A stretch of 64,000 nt of DNA, taken from Pedobacter sp. L105. Its GTDB lineage: Bacteria > Bacteroidota > Bacteroidia > Sphingobacteriales > Sphingobacteriaceae. Where the stretch lies: the NCBI RefSeq assembly GCF_009765875.1, contig NZ_LMUP01000004.1, positions 1,341,080-1,405,079 on the forward strand, read 5' to 3'. The position numbers and the translations under genes were made by a program. The notes beneath the pieces were generated by a model that was not told the origin of the DNA, ran no database searches, and saw only the letters and a program-made list of their open reading frames with translations. Shown in pieces: positions 37,389-45,560 of this stretch; position 1 is the first letter of the stretch, and every line of letters begins with the position of its first letter.

Positions 37389-38168
37389 ATGAAAAATAAA
37401 GTAATATGGATTACAGGAGCTTCTTCAGGTATTGGAGAAGCCCTTGTATATGCTTACAATAATATAGGTGCAAAGTTGATTATTTCTTCCCGTAACCGGG
37501 ATGAACTGTTCCGGGTTAAAGCCAATTGCAAAAATCAGATCAATGTACATGTTCTTTCCCTCGATTTGGAAGATACAGCAAATCTGGATCATAAAGCAAA
37601 AGATGCACAAAAGATTTATGGACAAATAGACATGCTCATCAATAGCGGCGGTTTAAGTCAGCGGTCATTGGTATTAGAGACAGCCATTGCCATTGAACAA
37701 AAGATCATGAACATCAACTTCTGGGGGACGGTTGCGCTCAGTAAAGCAGTGTTGCCAAACATGATCGCCAATGGCGGCGGAAAAATCGTTTGTATCAGCA
37801 GTGTGACTGGTAAATTCGGCAGACCATACCGGGCAGCGTATGCGGCATCAAAACATGCCATACATGGATATTTTGATTCATTGCGTGCTGAAGTAGCCGA
37901 TAAAAACATTGATATTACGATTATATGCCCTGGTTTTATCAAAACAAACCATTCCCTGCATGCCCTGACAGCTGACGGCGCATTATATGATAAAATGGAC
38001 ACAGCCCAGGAAAACGGTCTTTCAGCCGAAGATTGCGCCAAAGAAATACTCAAAGCTGTTCAGGAAAATAAAGAAGAAGTATTTATCGGAGGTAAAGAAA
38101 TAAAAGGGGTCTTATTCAGAAGGTTTTTCCCAAAAAGATTCTCAAATTACATCAAAAAGCTCTATTAG
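37389..38168 (+). CDS. Short-chain dehydrogenase/reductase
   Basis: A 259-residue NAD(P)-dependent oxidoreductase. It has TGASSGIG (about 9-16) for the cofactor, NSGG where the family often has NNAG, the catalytic Ser in CISSVTG and YAASK for the Tyr-Lys pair. The start is the ATG at 37389; a longer reading from a TTG at 37344 adds 15 unrelated residues. The substrate cannot be predicted. The 152-base gap before it holds the inverted repeats described separately. Confidence 0.9.
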   Translation: MKNKVIWITGASSGIGEALVYAYNNIGAKLIISSRNRDELFRVKANCKNQINVHVLSLDLEDTANLDHKAKDAQKIYGQIDMLINSGGLSQRSLVLETAIAIEQKIMNINFWGTVALSKAVLPNMIANGGGKIVCISSVTGKFGRPYRAAYAASKHAIHGYFDSLRAEVADKNIDITIICPGFIKTNHSLHALTADGALYDKMDTAQENGLSAEDCAKEILKAVQENKEEVFIGGKEIKGVLFRRFFPKRFSNYIKKLY

Positions 38169-38229
38169 CAGATTACAAAACCAAAGCCTAATCAATCTAC
38201 GTATCTTCTCGTATACTAACAAAAACCAT

Positions 38230-38781
38230 ATGAAAAGATTATTTTTACCTGCATTTGTCATAGTAGCTATGGCATTTTCAACACACGTTTACGCGCAAAA
38301 AAACCCGATGGTGGGCGGTGCTGAAATGTATTCCAACAAAGACATCGTTGACAATGCAGTAAACTCAAAAGACCATACTACACTAGTTGCTGCTGTTAAA
38401 GCTGCCGGACTGGTAGAAACATTAAAAAGTGCAGGACCATTTACTGTATTCGCACCAACCAATGAAGCATTCGATAAATTACCTGCCGGAACTGTAGAAA
38501 CAATTTTAAAACCAGAAAACAAAGATATGCTGGTTAAAATCCTGACTTATCATGTTGTTGCTGGCAAGATGGACTCAAAAATGATCGCTAAAGCAATCAA
38601 AGCAGGAAATGGTAAAGCTGAATTAACAACAGTTGCCGGTGGTAAATTATGGGCTTCTATGAAAGACGGTAAATTAATACTGACTGATGAAAAAGGCGGA
38701 ATGGCTACGGTAACCATTGCGAATGTAATGCAAAGCAATGGCGTGATTCATGTTATTGATACCGTGTTAATGCCAAACTAA
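38230..38781 (+). CDS. Secreted fasciclin-domain protein
   Basis: A 183-residue protein with a signal peptide (about 1-22, ending HVYAQ) and a single fasciclin (FAS1) domain from about residue 45 to the end. The two FAS1 boxes are visible: GPFTVFAPTNEAFDKLPAG and the C-terminal SNGVIHVIDTVLMP, with the central YHV in LTYHVVAGK. Such proteins are cell-surface or periplasmic adhesive domains of unknown exact role in Bacteroidota. It has its own terminator. Confidence 0.93.
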   Translation: MKRLFLPAFVIVAMAFSTHVYAQKNPMVGGAEMYSNKDIVDNAVNSKDHTTLVAAVKAAGLVETLKSAGPFTVFAPTNEAFDKLPAGTVETILKPENKDMLVKILTYHVVAGKMDSKMIAKAIKAGNGKAELTTVAGGKLWASMKDGKLILTDEKGGMATVTIANVMQSNGVIHVIDTVLMPN

Positions 38782-38808
38782 ATAATATCTTTTTTTAAAA
38801 CTAATTGG

Positions 38809-38837
38809 AAACACAGCTGTAATAGCTGTGTTTTTTT
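38809..38837 (+). terminator. Rho-independent terminator after the fasciclin gene
   Basis: A perfect 10-bp stem (38809-38818 with 38824-38833), a 5-nt loop and a T-run form a textbook terminator 28 bases after the stop. Confidence 0.92.
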
Positions 38838-38921
38838 ATTGTCAGAATTTTTTATTTTCCCCGCTGGCCGAACGTAAATTATCCATTTTATATAATTTTA
38901 CACTATTAACATTATTTTAAC

Positions 38922-39803
38922 ATGAAGTTTGATCTCTCTCAGATTGATTGCGTTGATAATATTTCTAAAGAAGATTTTGAAAAAAATTATCTGAATAAGC
39001 GCAGACCATTGGTAATCAGGAATATGGCTAAGACATGGCCAGCTTATGAAAAATGGTCAATGGATTATATGAAGGACGTAGTGGGCGATAAAACTGTTCC
39101 GCTCTATGATAGTTCAAAAGCAGATCCATCCAAACCAATTAATGCATCGGCCGCAGAGATGAAATTCGGGGATTATATAGACCTGATCAGGACTAAACCT
39201 ACCGATCTTCGCATTTTCCTGTTCGACCCTATCAAATATGCCCCTAAATTATTAAAGGATTATATCGCACCAAAAAACCTGATGGGAGGATTTTTGGATA
39301 GCTATCCCAATATGTTCTTTGGCGGAAAAGGTTCTGTTACCTTTTTACATTATGATATAGATATGGCGCATATTTTCCATACACATTTTAATGGCAGAAA
39401 GCACGTGATCCTGTTTGAAAACAAATGGAAGGATCGTCTCTATCAAATTCCATATGCTACTTATGCACTGGAAGATTACGACGTGGAAAATCCTGATTTC
39501 GAAAAATTCCCGGCACTTAAAGGGGTAAAAGGTGTAGAAGCCTTCCTGGAACATGGAGATACTTTATTTATGCCTACAGGTTACTGGCACTGGATGAAAT
39601 ATCTTGACGGCTCTTTTTCCATCAGCCTCAGAGCATGGGACAAATCCTGGGCGGTAAAAGCAAAAAGTTTATATAACCTAACTATTCAGCGTAAATTTGA
39701 TGATTTTATGAAGGCAAATTTCAGGGAGAAATATATGGCATGGAAAGAACGCCTTGCCGAAAAACGGGCAAACAAAGCAATGCTGCGTCATCTTCCTGAA
39801 TAA
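38922..39803 (+). CDS. JmjC/cupin_8-like Fe(II) 2-oxoglutarate oxygenase family protein, copy 1
   Basis: A 293-residue cytoplasmic protein of the cupin-like/JmjC superfamily. The iron-binding facial triad is predicted as His143 and Asp145 in FLHYDID and His223 in GYWHWMKY. The N-terminus has the family opening NYLNKRRPLVIRNMAKTWPA. Relatives hydroxylate protein side chains or small molecules; the substrate here is unknown. The C-terminal 50 residues are rich in Lys, Arg and Ala. A close paralogue follows 80 bases downstream. Confidence 0.85.
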   Translation: MKFDLSQIDCVDNISKEDFEKNYLNKRRPLVIRNMAKTWPAYEKWSMDYMKDVVGDKTVPLYDSSKADPSKPINASAAEMKFGDYIDLIRTKPTDLRIFLFDPIKYAPKLLKDYIAPKNLMGGFLDSYPNMFFGGKGSVTFLHYDIDMAHIFHTHFNGRKHVILFENKWKDRLYQIPYATYALEDYDVENPDFEKFPALKGVKGVEAFLEHGDTLFMPTGYWHWMKYLDGSFSISLRAWDKSWAVKAKSLYNLTIQRKFDDFMKANFREKYMAWKERLAEKRANKAMLRHLPE

Positions 39804-39883
39804 TTGTGGCCATCGCTGGCTTTTTATGTAAATAAATAAAATTTAATTTACACATTTGCTCTCTAACAAGATTCATTCTTATT

Positions 39884-40768
39884 ATGAGCTTCATACTAAA
39901 GTCAGTAGATACCGTAGAGAGTATTAGCCCTGAAGATTTTAAAAAAAACTACCTCATCCCCAGAAAACCTCTGATTATTAAAGGCCTAACAAAAAGCTGG
40001 CCTGCAAGGGAGAAGTGGACAACAGCATATCTTAAGGAAATAGCCGGTGAACTCGAAGTTCCTTTGTATGATAACGCCAAGGCAGATCCCTCTAAACCGA
40101 TTAACTCTGCTGCTGCACACATGAAATTTGGTGATTATCTTGACCTGATCAAAAGAGAGCCTACTGAACTCCGCATATTTTTCTTTAACCTGTTTAAGCA
40201 CGTTCCCAGCCTGATCAATGACGTCGTTCTTCCAAAAGATTTGATGGGCGGTTTTATAGAAAGCATGCCTGCTATGTTTTTTGGCGGTTCAAATTCTGTT
40301 ACTTTCCTGCATTATGATATAGACCTCCCGCATCTTTTCCATACCCATTTTGGAGGTAGAAAACACATCATTCTATTTGATAACAAATGGAAAGAGCGTT
40401 TATATTGTATTCCGAACGCAACTTATGCCCTGGAAGATTATGATGTGGCCAATCCCGATTTCGAGAAATTCCCTGCCTTAAAAGGAGTAGAAGGATATGA
40501 AGTTTTTCTTGAACATGGCGATACGCTCTTTATGCCAACAGGAATGTGGCACTGGATGAAGTATCTGGACGGTTCTTTTTCACTGAGCTTAAGGGCATGG
40601 GATGCATCACCAGTGAGAAAGGTTCAGAGTATCTTCAACCTGGCTATCAAAGGCGGTTTGGATAGCTTACTGAAAATGGCGTTTAAAGCACCTTATGCTG
40701 AATTCAGAGAAAAATTAGCTATCAAAAGAGCAGAAAAAGCCCTGGCAAAAGGATCGCCAAGAAAGTAA
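39884..40768 (+). CDS. JmjC/cupin_8-like Fe(II) 2-oxoglutarate oxygenase family protein, copy 2
   Basis: A 294-residue tandem paralogue of the preceding gene. Length and spacing of motifs are identical: His143 and Asp145 in FLHYDID and His223 in GMWHWMKY. Long blocks are shared (the KADPSKPIN segment, ATYALEDYDV, NPDFEKFPALKGV and EHGDTLFMPTG), while the C-terminal tail and surface residues differ. The duplication looks old enough to allow different substrates. No terminator was seen between the copies. Confidence 0.85.
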   Translation: MSFILKSVDTVESISPEDFKKNYLIPRKPLIIKGLTKSWPAREKWTTAYLKEIAGELEVPLYDNAKADPSKPINSAAAHMKFGDYLDLIKREPTELRIFFFNLFKHVPSLINDVVLPKDLMGGFIESMPAMFFGGSNSVTFLHYDIDLPHLFHTHFGGRKHIILFDNKWKERLYCIPNATYALEDYDVANPDFEKFPALKGVEGYEVFLEHGDTLFMPTGMWHWMKYLDGSFSLSLRAWDASPVRKVQSIFNLAIKGGLDSLLKMAFKAPYAEFREKLAIKRAEKALAKGSPRK

Positions 40769-40934
40769 TATTTCTTAGCCGGTTTTTAAACTTTTCGTTA
40801 AACTGATTGTCTTAATTATTCATTAAAGACACAAGCGGTTTATTTCATTTATTTTTACCCTGGTATTTTTACAAGCCGGCAACATAATTGAGCGGGCAAA
40901 CTTTTACCTTCGGTAATCCGTTAATATATAGCAT

Positions 40935-42032
40935 ATGAGAGGCTTCCATTTTTCTGATTTTCAACCTGATGATCTGCCCAAAGGCGGATTTGATGAACTG
41001 CTGAAGTTATTCACGCAATTATTGAATTATACAGCAGGTGACGCAGGCGAAACTCTCGCCTGGATGAATGAATTGGATAAACAGTATAAGTTTACCAACG
41101 GTGACTATGGTATGGGCGATTTTATCGATGAGCTTAAGGACAAGGGATATATTAAAGAAAATTCTAAAGATGGGGATATGGAGATCACTTCTAAAACGGA
41201 GCAGACCATTCGTAAATCTGCTTTGGAAGAGATCTTTGGTAAATTGAAAAAAGCCGGCAAAGGAAACCACAACAGCAATATCTCCGGGATCGGAGAAGAA
41301 AAAAATGCCGACCGCAGGGAATATTCTTTCGGGGATAGCCTGGATCAGATCGATATGACCGCATCAATACAAAATGCACAGATCAATCACGGAATCGGTA
41401 ATTTCACCTTAACAGAACGCGACCTCGAAGTTGAGGAAAAGGATTTCAAAACCCTTACTTCTACCGTATTGATGATCGACATCTCCCACTCCATGATCTT
41501 ATATGGAGAGGACAGGATCACTCCAGCCAAAAAAGTTGCCATGGCCCTTGCCGAACTGATCAAAACAAGATATCCGAAAGATACCCTTGATATTGTTGTT
41601 TTTGGTAACGATGCATGGCCAATTACCGTGAAAGACCTGCCTTATCTGCAAGTGGGCCCCTACCATACCAACACGTTTGCGGGACTGGAACTGGCAGCAG
41701 ATCTGCTGCGCCGACGTAAAACGCACAATAAACAGATTTTTATGATCACAGATGGTAAACCCACCTGTCTGAAAGAAAATGGCCGTTATTACAAGAACAG
41801 TATGGGCCTCGACAGAAAAGTGATCAATAAAACGCTGAACATGGCGGCTCAATGCAAACGCCTCAATATCCCCATTACAACTTTTATGATTGCACAGGAC
41901 CCTTACCTGCAGCAGTTTGTAAGAGAATTTACCCAGATCAACGGAGGAAGGGCTTTCTATAGCTCTCTTACCGGTTTAGGTGAATACATATTTGAAGATT
42001 ACATTAAAAACAGAAGAAAAACAGTTCGATAA
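40935..42032 (+). CDS. VWA domain protein paired with a MoxR-like ATPase
   Basis: A 365-residue protein. An acidic, helical N-terminus (about 1-165) precedes a von Willebrand factor A domain (about 175-355). The metal-binding MIDAS motif DISHS is at 182-186, and ITDGKPT supplies the later MIDAS Asp. There is no signal peptide, so it acts in the cytoplasm. Together with the ATPase encoded 16 bases downstream it forms a MoxR/VWA pair of the chelatase-like chaperone kind, which remodel protein or metal-binding targets. The target is unknown. Confidence 0.88.
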   Translation: MRGFHFSDFQPDDLPKGGFDELLKLFTQLLNYTAGDAGETLAWMNELDKQYKFTNGDYGMGDFIDELKDKGYIKENSKDGDMEITSKTEQTIRKSALEEIFGKLKKAGKGNHNSNISGIGEEKNADRREYSFGDSLDQIDMTASIQNAQINHGIGNFTLTERDLEVEEKDFKTLTSTVLMIDISHSMILYGEDRITPAKKVAMALAELIKTRYPKDTLDIVVFGNDAWPITVKDLPYLQVGPYHTNTFAGLELAADLLRRRKTHNKQIFMITDGKPTCLKENGRYYKNSMGLDRKVINKTLNMAAQCKRLNIPITTFMIAQDPYLQQFVREFTQINGGRAFYSSLTGLGEYIFEDYIKNRRKTVR

Positions 42033-42048
42033 TTCGGGCATATAACCT

Positions 42049-43545
42049 ATGGACCATACTTTAATCAAAACAATTGGCGAATTAAAAGCCTCAAATTACA
42101 TTTCATTAACAGTAAAAGATGAGTTACGTAAGAACCTGATTCAACAGCTTCAAAATAAAGATGCTGGTTTTGAAGGCATTTTAGGTTATGATGAAACTGT
42201 TATTCCGGAACTGCAAACAGCTATTCTTTCCAGACATAATATCTTATTACTCGGCTTAAGAGGCCAGGCCAAAACACGTATTGCACGTTTGATGGTTAAT
42301 TTGCTGGATGAATATATCCCTTATGTAACCGGAAGTGAAATATTTGATGATCCCCTGAACCCTATTTCGTGGTATGCACAGCAGGAAATAGCACTTTATG
42401 GTGATGATACCTTAATCAGCTGGCAGCACCGCTCAGACCGTTATACAGAAAAACTGGCTACGCCGGATGTAACCGTGGCAGATTTAATAGGTGACGTAGA
42501 TCCGATAAAAGCTGCTACGCTAAAATTAACTTATAATGATGAACGTGTGATCCACTTTGGATTAATCCCAAGAGCGCACCGAAGTATCTTCGTGATTAAC
42601 GAATTACCCGATTTACAGGCACGTATCCAGGTAGCATTATTTAACATGCTGCAGGAAAAAGATATCCAGATCAGGGGTTTTAAATTACGTCTTCCATTAG
42701 ATGTTCAGTTTGTATTTACAGCCAATCCTGAAGATTATACCAACAGGGGTTCTATTGTAACACCTCTAAAAGACAGGATAGAAAGCCAGATCCTGACGCA
42801 TTATCCAAAAACCATTGCCATCTCCAGGAAGATCACCTTTCAGGAGGCTAAGCTTACTGAATCACAAAAACTGATTGAAGCTGATGGTTTAGTGAAAGAC
42901 CTGGTAGAGCAGGTTGCGTTTGAGGCCCGTAAAAGTGAATTTATTGATCAGAAATCAGGTGTTTCGGCACGTTTGACCATATCAGCGTATGAAAACCTGA
43001 TCAGTACTGCTGAGCGCAGGATGCTAATCAACAGGGAAGAAACCACTTCGGTGAGGTTATCAGATCTGACGGGAATCATCCCTGCTGTAACAGGAAAAAT
43101 TGAACTGGTTTATGAAGGTGAGCTGGAAGGCCCGGCTAAGGTAGCGAACACATTGATCGGCAAAGCGATCAAAAGCCTGTTCAGCCGCTATTTTCCAGAT
43201 CCTGAAAAAGCAAAGAAAAGTAAAGCTGCAAATCCTTATCAGCTGATTACCGATTGGTTCACTGATGGAAATACTATGGATATCGCAGACAACCTGACCC
43301 AGGCAGAGTATAAAAAAGAACTGATGCAGGTAACAGGCCTTAACGACCTGGTGAAAAAGTTCCACCCTAAACTGAGTGCCAATCAAACACTGCTGTTAAT
43401 GGAATTTGTACTGCATGGTTTAGCGGAATATTCTCAGTTGAGCAAAAAATATCTGGACGGAGGTTTTGGTTTTTCTGATATGTTCGACAGCCTGTTTAAT
43501 ACAGAACTGGGGGAAGAAGAAGATGAAGATACTGATTTCAGATAA
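42049..43545 (+). CDS. MoxR/ChlI-like AAA+ ATPase
   Basis: A 498-residue ATPase. The Walker A motif reads GLRGQAKT (69-76) and Walker B FVINELPD (181-188), both unusual: an Ala replaces the last Gly of the P-loop, and Asn precedes the catalytic Glu. From memory, the same NELPDL wording recurs in chelatase-subunit-like relatives, so I regard it as a subfamily trait, not decay. Sensor 1 is probably the Asn in TANPEDY. It partners the VWA protein just upstream. The C-terminus is acidic (GEEEDEDTD). Confidence 0.88.
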   Translation: MDHTLIKTIGELKASNYISLTVKDELRKNLIQQLQNKDAGFEGILGYDETVIPELQTAILSRHNILLLGLRGQAKTRIARLMVNLLDEYIPYVTGSEIFDDPLNPISWYAQQEIALYGDDTLISWQHRSDRYTEKLATPDVTVADLIGDVDPIKAATLKLTYNDERVIHFGLIPRAHRSIFVINELPDLQARIQVALFNMLQEKDIQIRGFKLRLPLDVQFVFTANPEDYTNRGSIVTPLKDRIESQILTHYPKTIAISRKITFQEAKLTESQKLIEADGLVKDLVEQVAFEARKSEFIDQKSGVSARLTISAYENLISTAERRMLINREETTSVRLSDLTGIIPAVTGKIELVYEGELEGPAKVANTLIGKAIKSLFSRYFPDPEKAKKSKAANPYQLITDWFTDGNTMDIADNLTQAEYKKELMQVTGLNDLVKKFHPKLSANQTLLLMEFVLHGLAEYSQLSKKYLDGGFGFSDMFDSLFNTELGEEEDEDTDFR

Positions 43546-43571
43546 TTAACCACCTACATTTAAACTGACAG

Positions 43572-44822
43572 ATGGGTAGAGCACCATTTCTTATTGCTGG
43601 ATGTCTTTTAATTATTGCATTCGACTATTATTGCATAAAGGCTATTTTAGCTGTATTTAAAACCTGGAGCGAAAAAACAAAAAAGAGGGTTGAAGTAACC
43701 TATTGGACAATCAGCCTTGTGCTGATTGTTGGTGTTTTTGTAGGCATCTTTTTTAATATTTTCCTTTCCTTGCGTGCGGTCATCCTGGTTGCTTTCTTCC
43801 TGATCACCGCCTGCAAGATCGTGATGTTGCCTTTTCTGCTGCTCGATGACCTGCGACGCCTGTTTATTGCTACCTTCCGTAAAATAAAAAAAGAACCGGA
43901 GAATACCAGCCTAGTACCGGCTGCTGAGCCAATCAGCCGCTCTTCTTTTATTCTGAAAGCCGGGCTTGTTGCTGCTGCAGTACCATTGACTTCTCTCACC
44001 TGGGGCATCACTTCTGGCGCCTATGATTATCAGGTGAGAAGAAAAACCTTAATACTTCCCAATTTACCAGCTAAGTTTGACGGCATCAGAATGGGCCAGA
44101 TCTCAGATATCCACTCCGGCAGTTTTTATAATCCAAGAGCCGTTAAAGGGGGCGTAGAGATGCTCCTGAAAGAGAAAACCGACTTTATTTTTTTTACAGG
44201 GGATATTGTTAATGATATGGCTACCGAAATGCGGGACTACCAGGATATTTTCAGTAAGGTAAAAGCGCCATTGGGTGTCTTTTCTTCGCTGGGAAATCAT
44301 GATTATGGTGACTATCATTTTGGAAAAGAATCTTCCCCGGCTAAGGTGAGGAACCTGAATGACGTAAAAAAAACGCATCAACTAATGGGCTGGGACCTGC
44401 TGCTGAATGAGCATAGAAGGTTAAAGGTTGATGGTGAAGAAATAGGCATCCTGGGAATTGAGAACTGGGGGATGGGGCGCTTTCCAAAATACGGACGCAT
44501 GGACCTGGCGACTAAAAACACAGACGATCTTCCGGTAAAACTATTACTCTCACACGATCCTTCTCACTGGCGTGCGGAAGTATTACCAAAGTACCCGCAG
44601 ATTGACGCCATGTTTAGCGGACATACCCACGGTATGCAGTTTGGCGTTCGTACAGAAAAATATCAGTGGAGCCCTATAGAATATATTTATAAAGAATGGG
44701 CAGGCCTTTATCAGGAGCAGAACCAACAGCTTTACGTAAACGTGGGTTACGGGTTCCTAGGTTATCCTGGCAGAGTAGGAATTCTTCCTGAAATCACCAT
44801 ATTCACGCTGAAAAGAGCATAA
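43572..44822 (+). CDS. Membrane-anchored metallophosphoesterase
   Basis: A 416-residue protein. About three N-terminal helices (roughly 5-25, 45-65 and 70-92) and a further hydrophobic stretch (about 125-148) precede a calcineurin-like phosphoesterase domain with DIH (179-181), GD (210-211), GNHD (241-244) and GHTHG. These give the two-metal centre. The fold is used by UDP-diacylglucosamine hydrolases and YkuE-type enzymes; substrate not predictable. It lies 26 bases after the AAA+ gene, so it may belong to that operon. Confidence 0.9.
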   Translation: MGRAPFLIAGCLLIIAFDYYCIKAILAVFKTWSEKTKKRVEVTYWTISLVLIVGVFVGIFFNIFLSLRAVILVAFFLITACKIVMLPFLLLDDLRRLFIATFRKIKKEPENTSLVPAAEPISRSSFILKAGLVAAAVPLTSLTWGITSGAYDYQVRRKTLILPNLPAKFDGIRMGQISDIHSGSFYNPRAVKGGVEMLLKEKTDFIFFTGDIVNDMATEMRDYQDIFSKVKAPLGVFSSLGNHDYGDYHFGKESSPAKVRNLNDVKKTHQLMGWDLLLNEHRRLKVDGEEIGILGIENWGMGRFPKYGRMDLATKNTDDLPVKLLLSHDPSHWRAEVLPKYPQIDAMFSGHTHGMQFGVRTEKYQWSPIEYIYKEWAGLYQEQNQQLYVNVGYGFLGYPGRVGILPEITIFTLKRA

Positions 44823-44833
44823 CAAGTAAATGT

Positions 44834-44860
44834 ATAACGCCCGCATCAAACGGGCGTTAT
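44834..44860. terminator. Probable bidirectional terminator
   Basis: A perfect 10-bp GC-rich stem (44834-44843 with 44851-44860, 7-nt loop) lies between the convergent metallophosphoesterase and response regulator genes, only 11 bases after the first stop. The T-run is weak on both strands. Confidence 0.65.
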
Positions 44861-44866
44861 ATCCGC

Positions 44867-45556
44867 TTATCCCGCGTTAAAACGATAACCTATTCCTCTA
44901 ACAGTTTGAAGCAACTGAGGGTTATCAGGATTCAGTTCAATTTTCTTTCTTAAACGAACAATGTGCATATCCAGGGTACGTGTGTTCACATCTGAATTAT
45001 AGCCCCATACAACCAGCATCAGCTCATCCCGGTTAATCACTTTATTGGGGTTTCTCAGGAAATACAGCAATATTCTATTTTCCAGTATGGTCAGCTCAAT
45101 TTTTCTGCCGTTCCTGTATAGGGTATGAATGTTTGGATGGTGCTCCATATCACCAAAGCGATGGATCTCAGACCGGTCGTTATTCAACAAAAACTTCACC
45201 TTGCTTTCCAGCATAGCTACCAGCACATCCATATTAAATGGCTTATTCACATAATCTGAAACCCCAAAATTGTAAGCATCAATTTTATCTACATCCTGAG
45301 ACTTCGCAGTCATCATAATAATAAGGTTTTCGAAACCCTGTAAGCGGACTTCCTCACAAACTTCTGAGCCCTGTTTACCCGGCAGCATCCAATCGAGCAA
45401 TACGATATCAGGTTTTTCTTCCAATATTGTTTTCACTGCAAGCTCACCGTCGCCAGTTTCGAGAATCTCGTAGCCTTCCGACTTTAAACGGTGCACCACT
45501 AAAAACCTTAAATTTTCATCGTCCTCAACTATTAGTATTTTGATTCCTTTAGACAT
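44867..45556 (-). CDS. OmpR/PhoB-family response regulator (RprY-like)
   Basis: A 229-residue DNA-binding response regulator. The receiver domain (about 5-118) has the acidic pocket VEDDE, the phosphoacceptor Asp55 in LLDWMLPG, Thr in MMTAKS and Lys in NKPF. The C-terminal winged helix (about 130-228) ends with RTLDMHIVRLRKKIE and VRGIGYRF. It starts 4 bases after the sensor kinase gene. Order and sequence resemble the RprX/RprY pair of Bacteroides. Targets are not known from this window. Confidence 0.93.
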   Translation of the reverse strand: MSKGIKILIVEDDENLRFLVVHRLKSEGYEILETGDGELAVKTILEEKPDIVLLDWMLPGKQGSEVCEEVRLQGFENLIIMMTAKSQDVDKIDAYNFGVSDYVNKPFNMDVLVAMLESKVKFLLNNDRSEIHRFGDMEHHPNIHTLYRNGRKIELTILENRILLYFLRNPNKVINRDELMLVVWGYNSDVNTRTLDMHIVRLRKKIELNPDNPQLLQTVRGIGYRFNAG

Positions 45557-45560
45557 ATAT

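Noticed and set aside
40905..40912. TACCTTCG as a promoter for the VWA gene
   Set aside because: It deviates from TAnnTTTG at one position and the nearest TTG is only 14 bases away.
42049..43545. Reading the AAA+ protein as an inactive ATPase because of its Walker motifs
   Set aside because: The catalytic Glu and P-loop Lys are present, and the NELPDL wording is, as I recall, shared by chelatase-like relatives, so it is probably a family trait.
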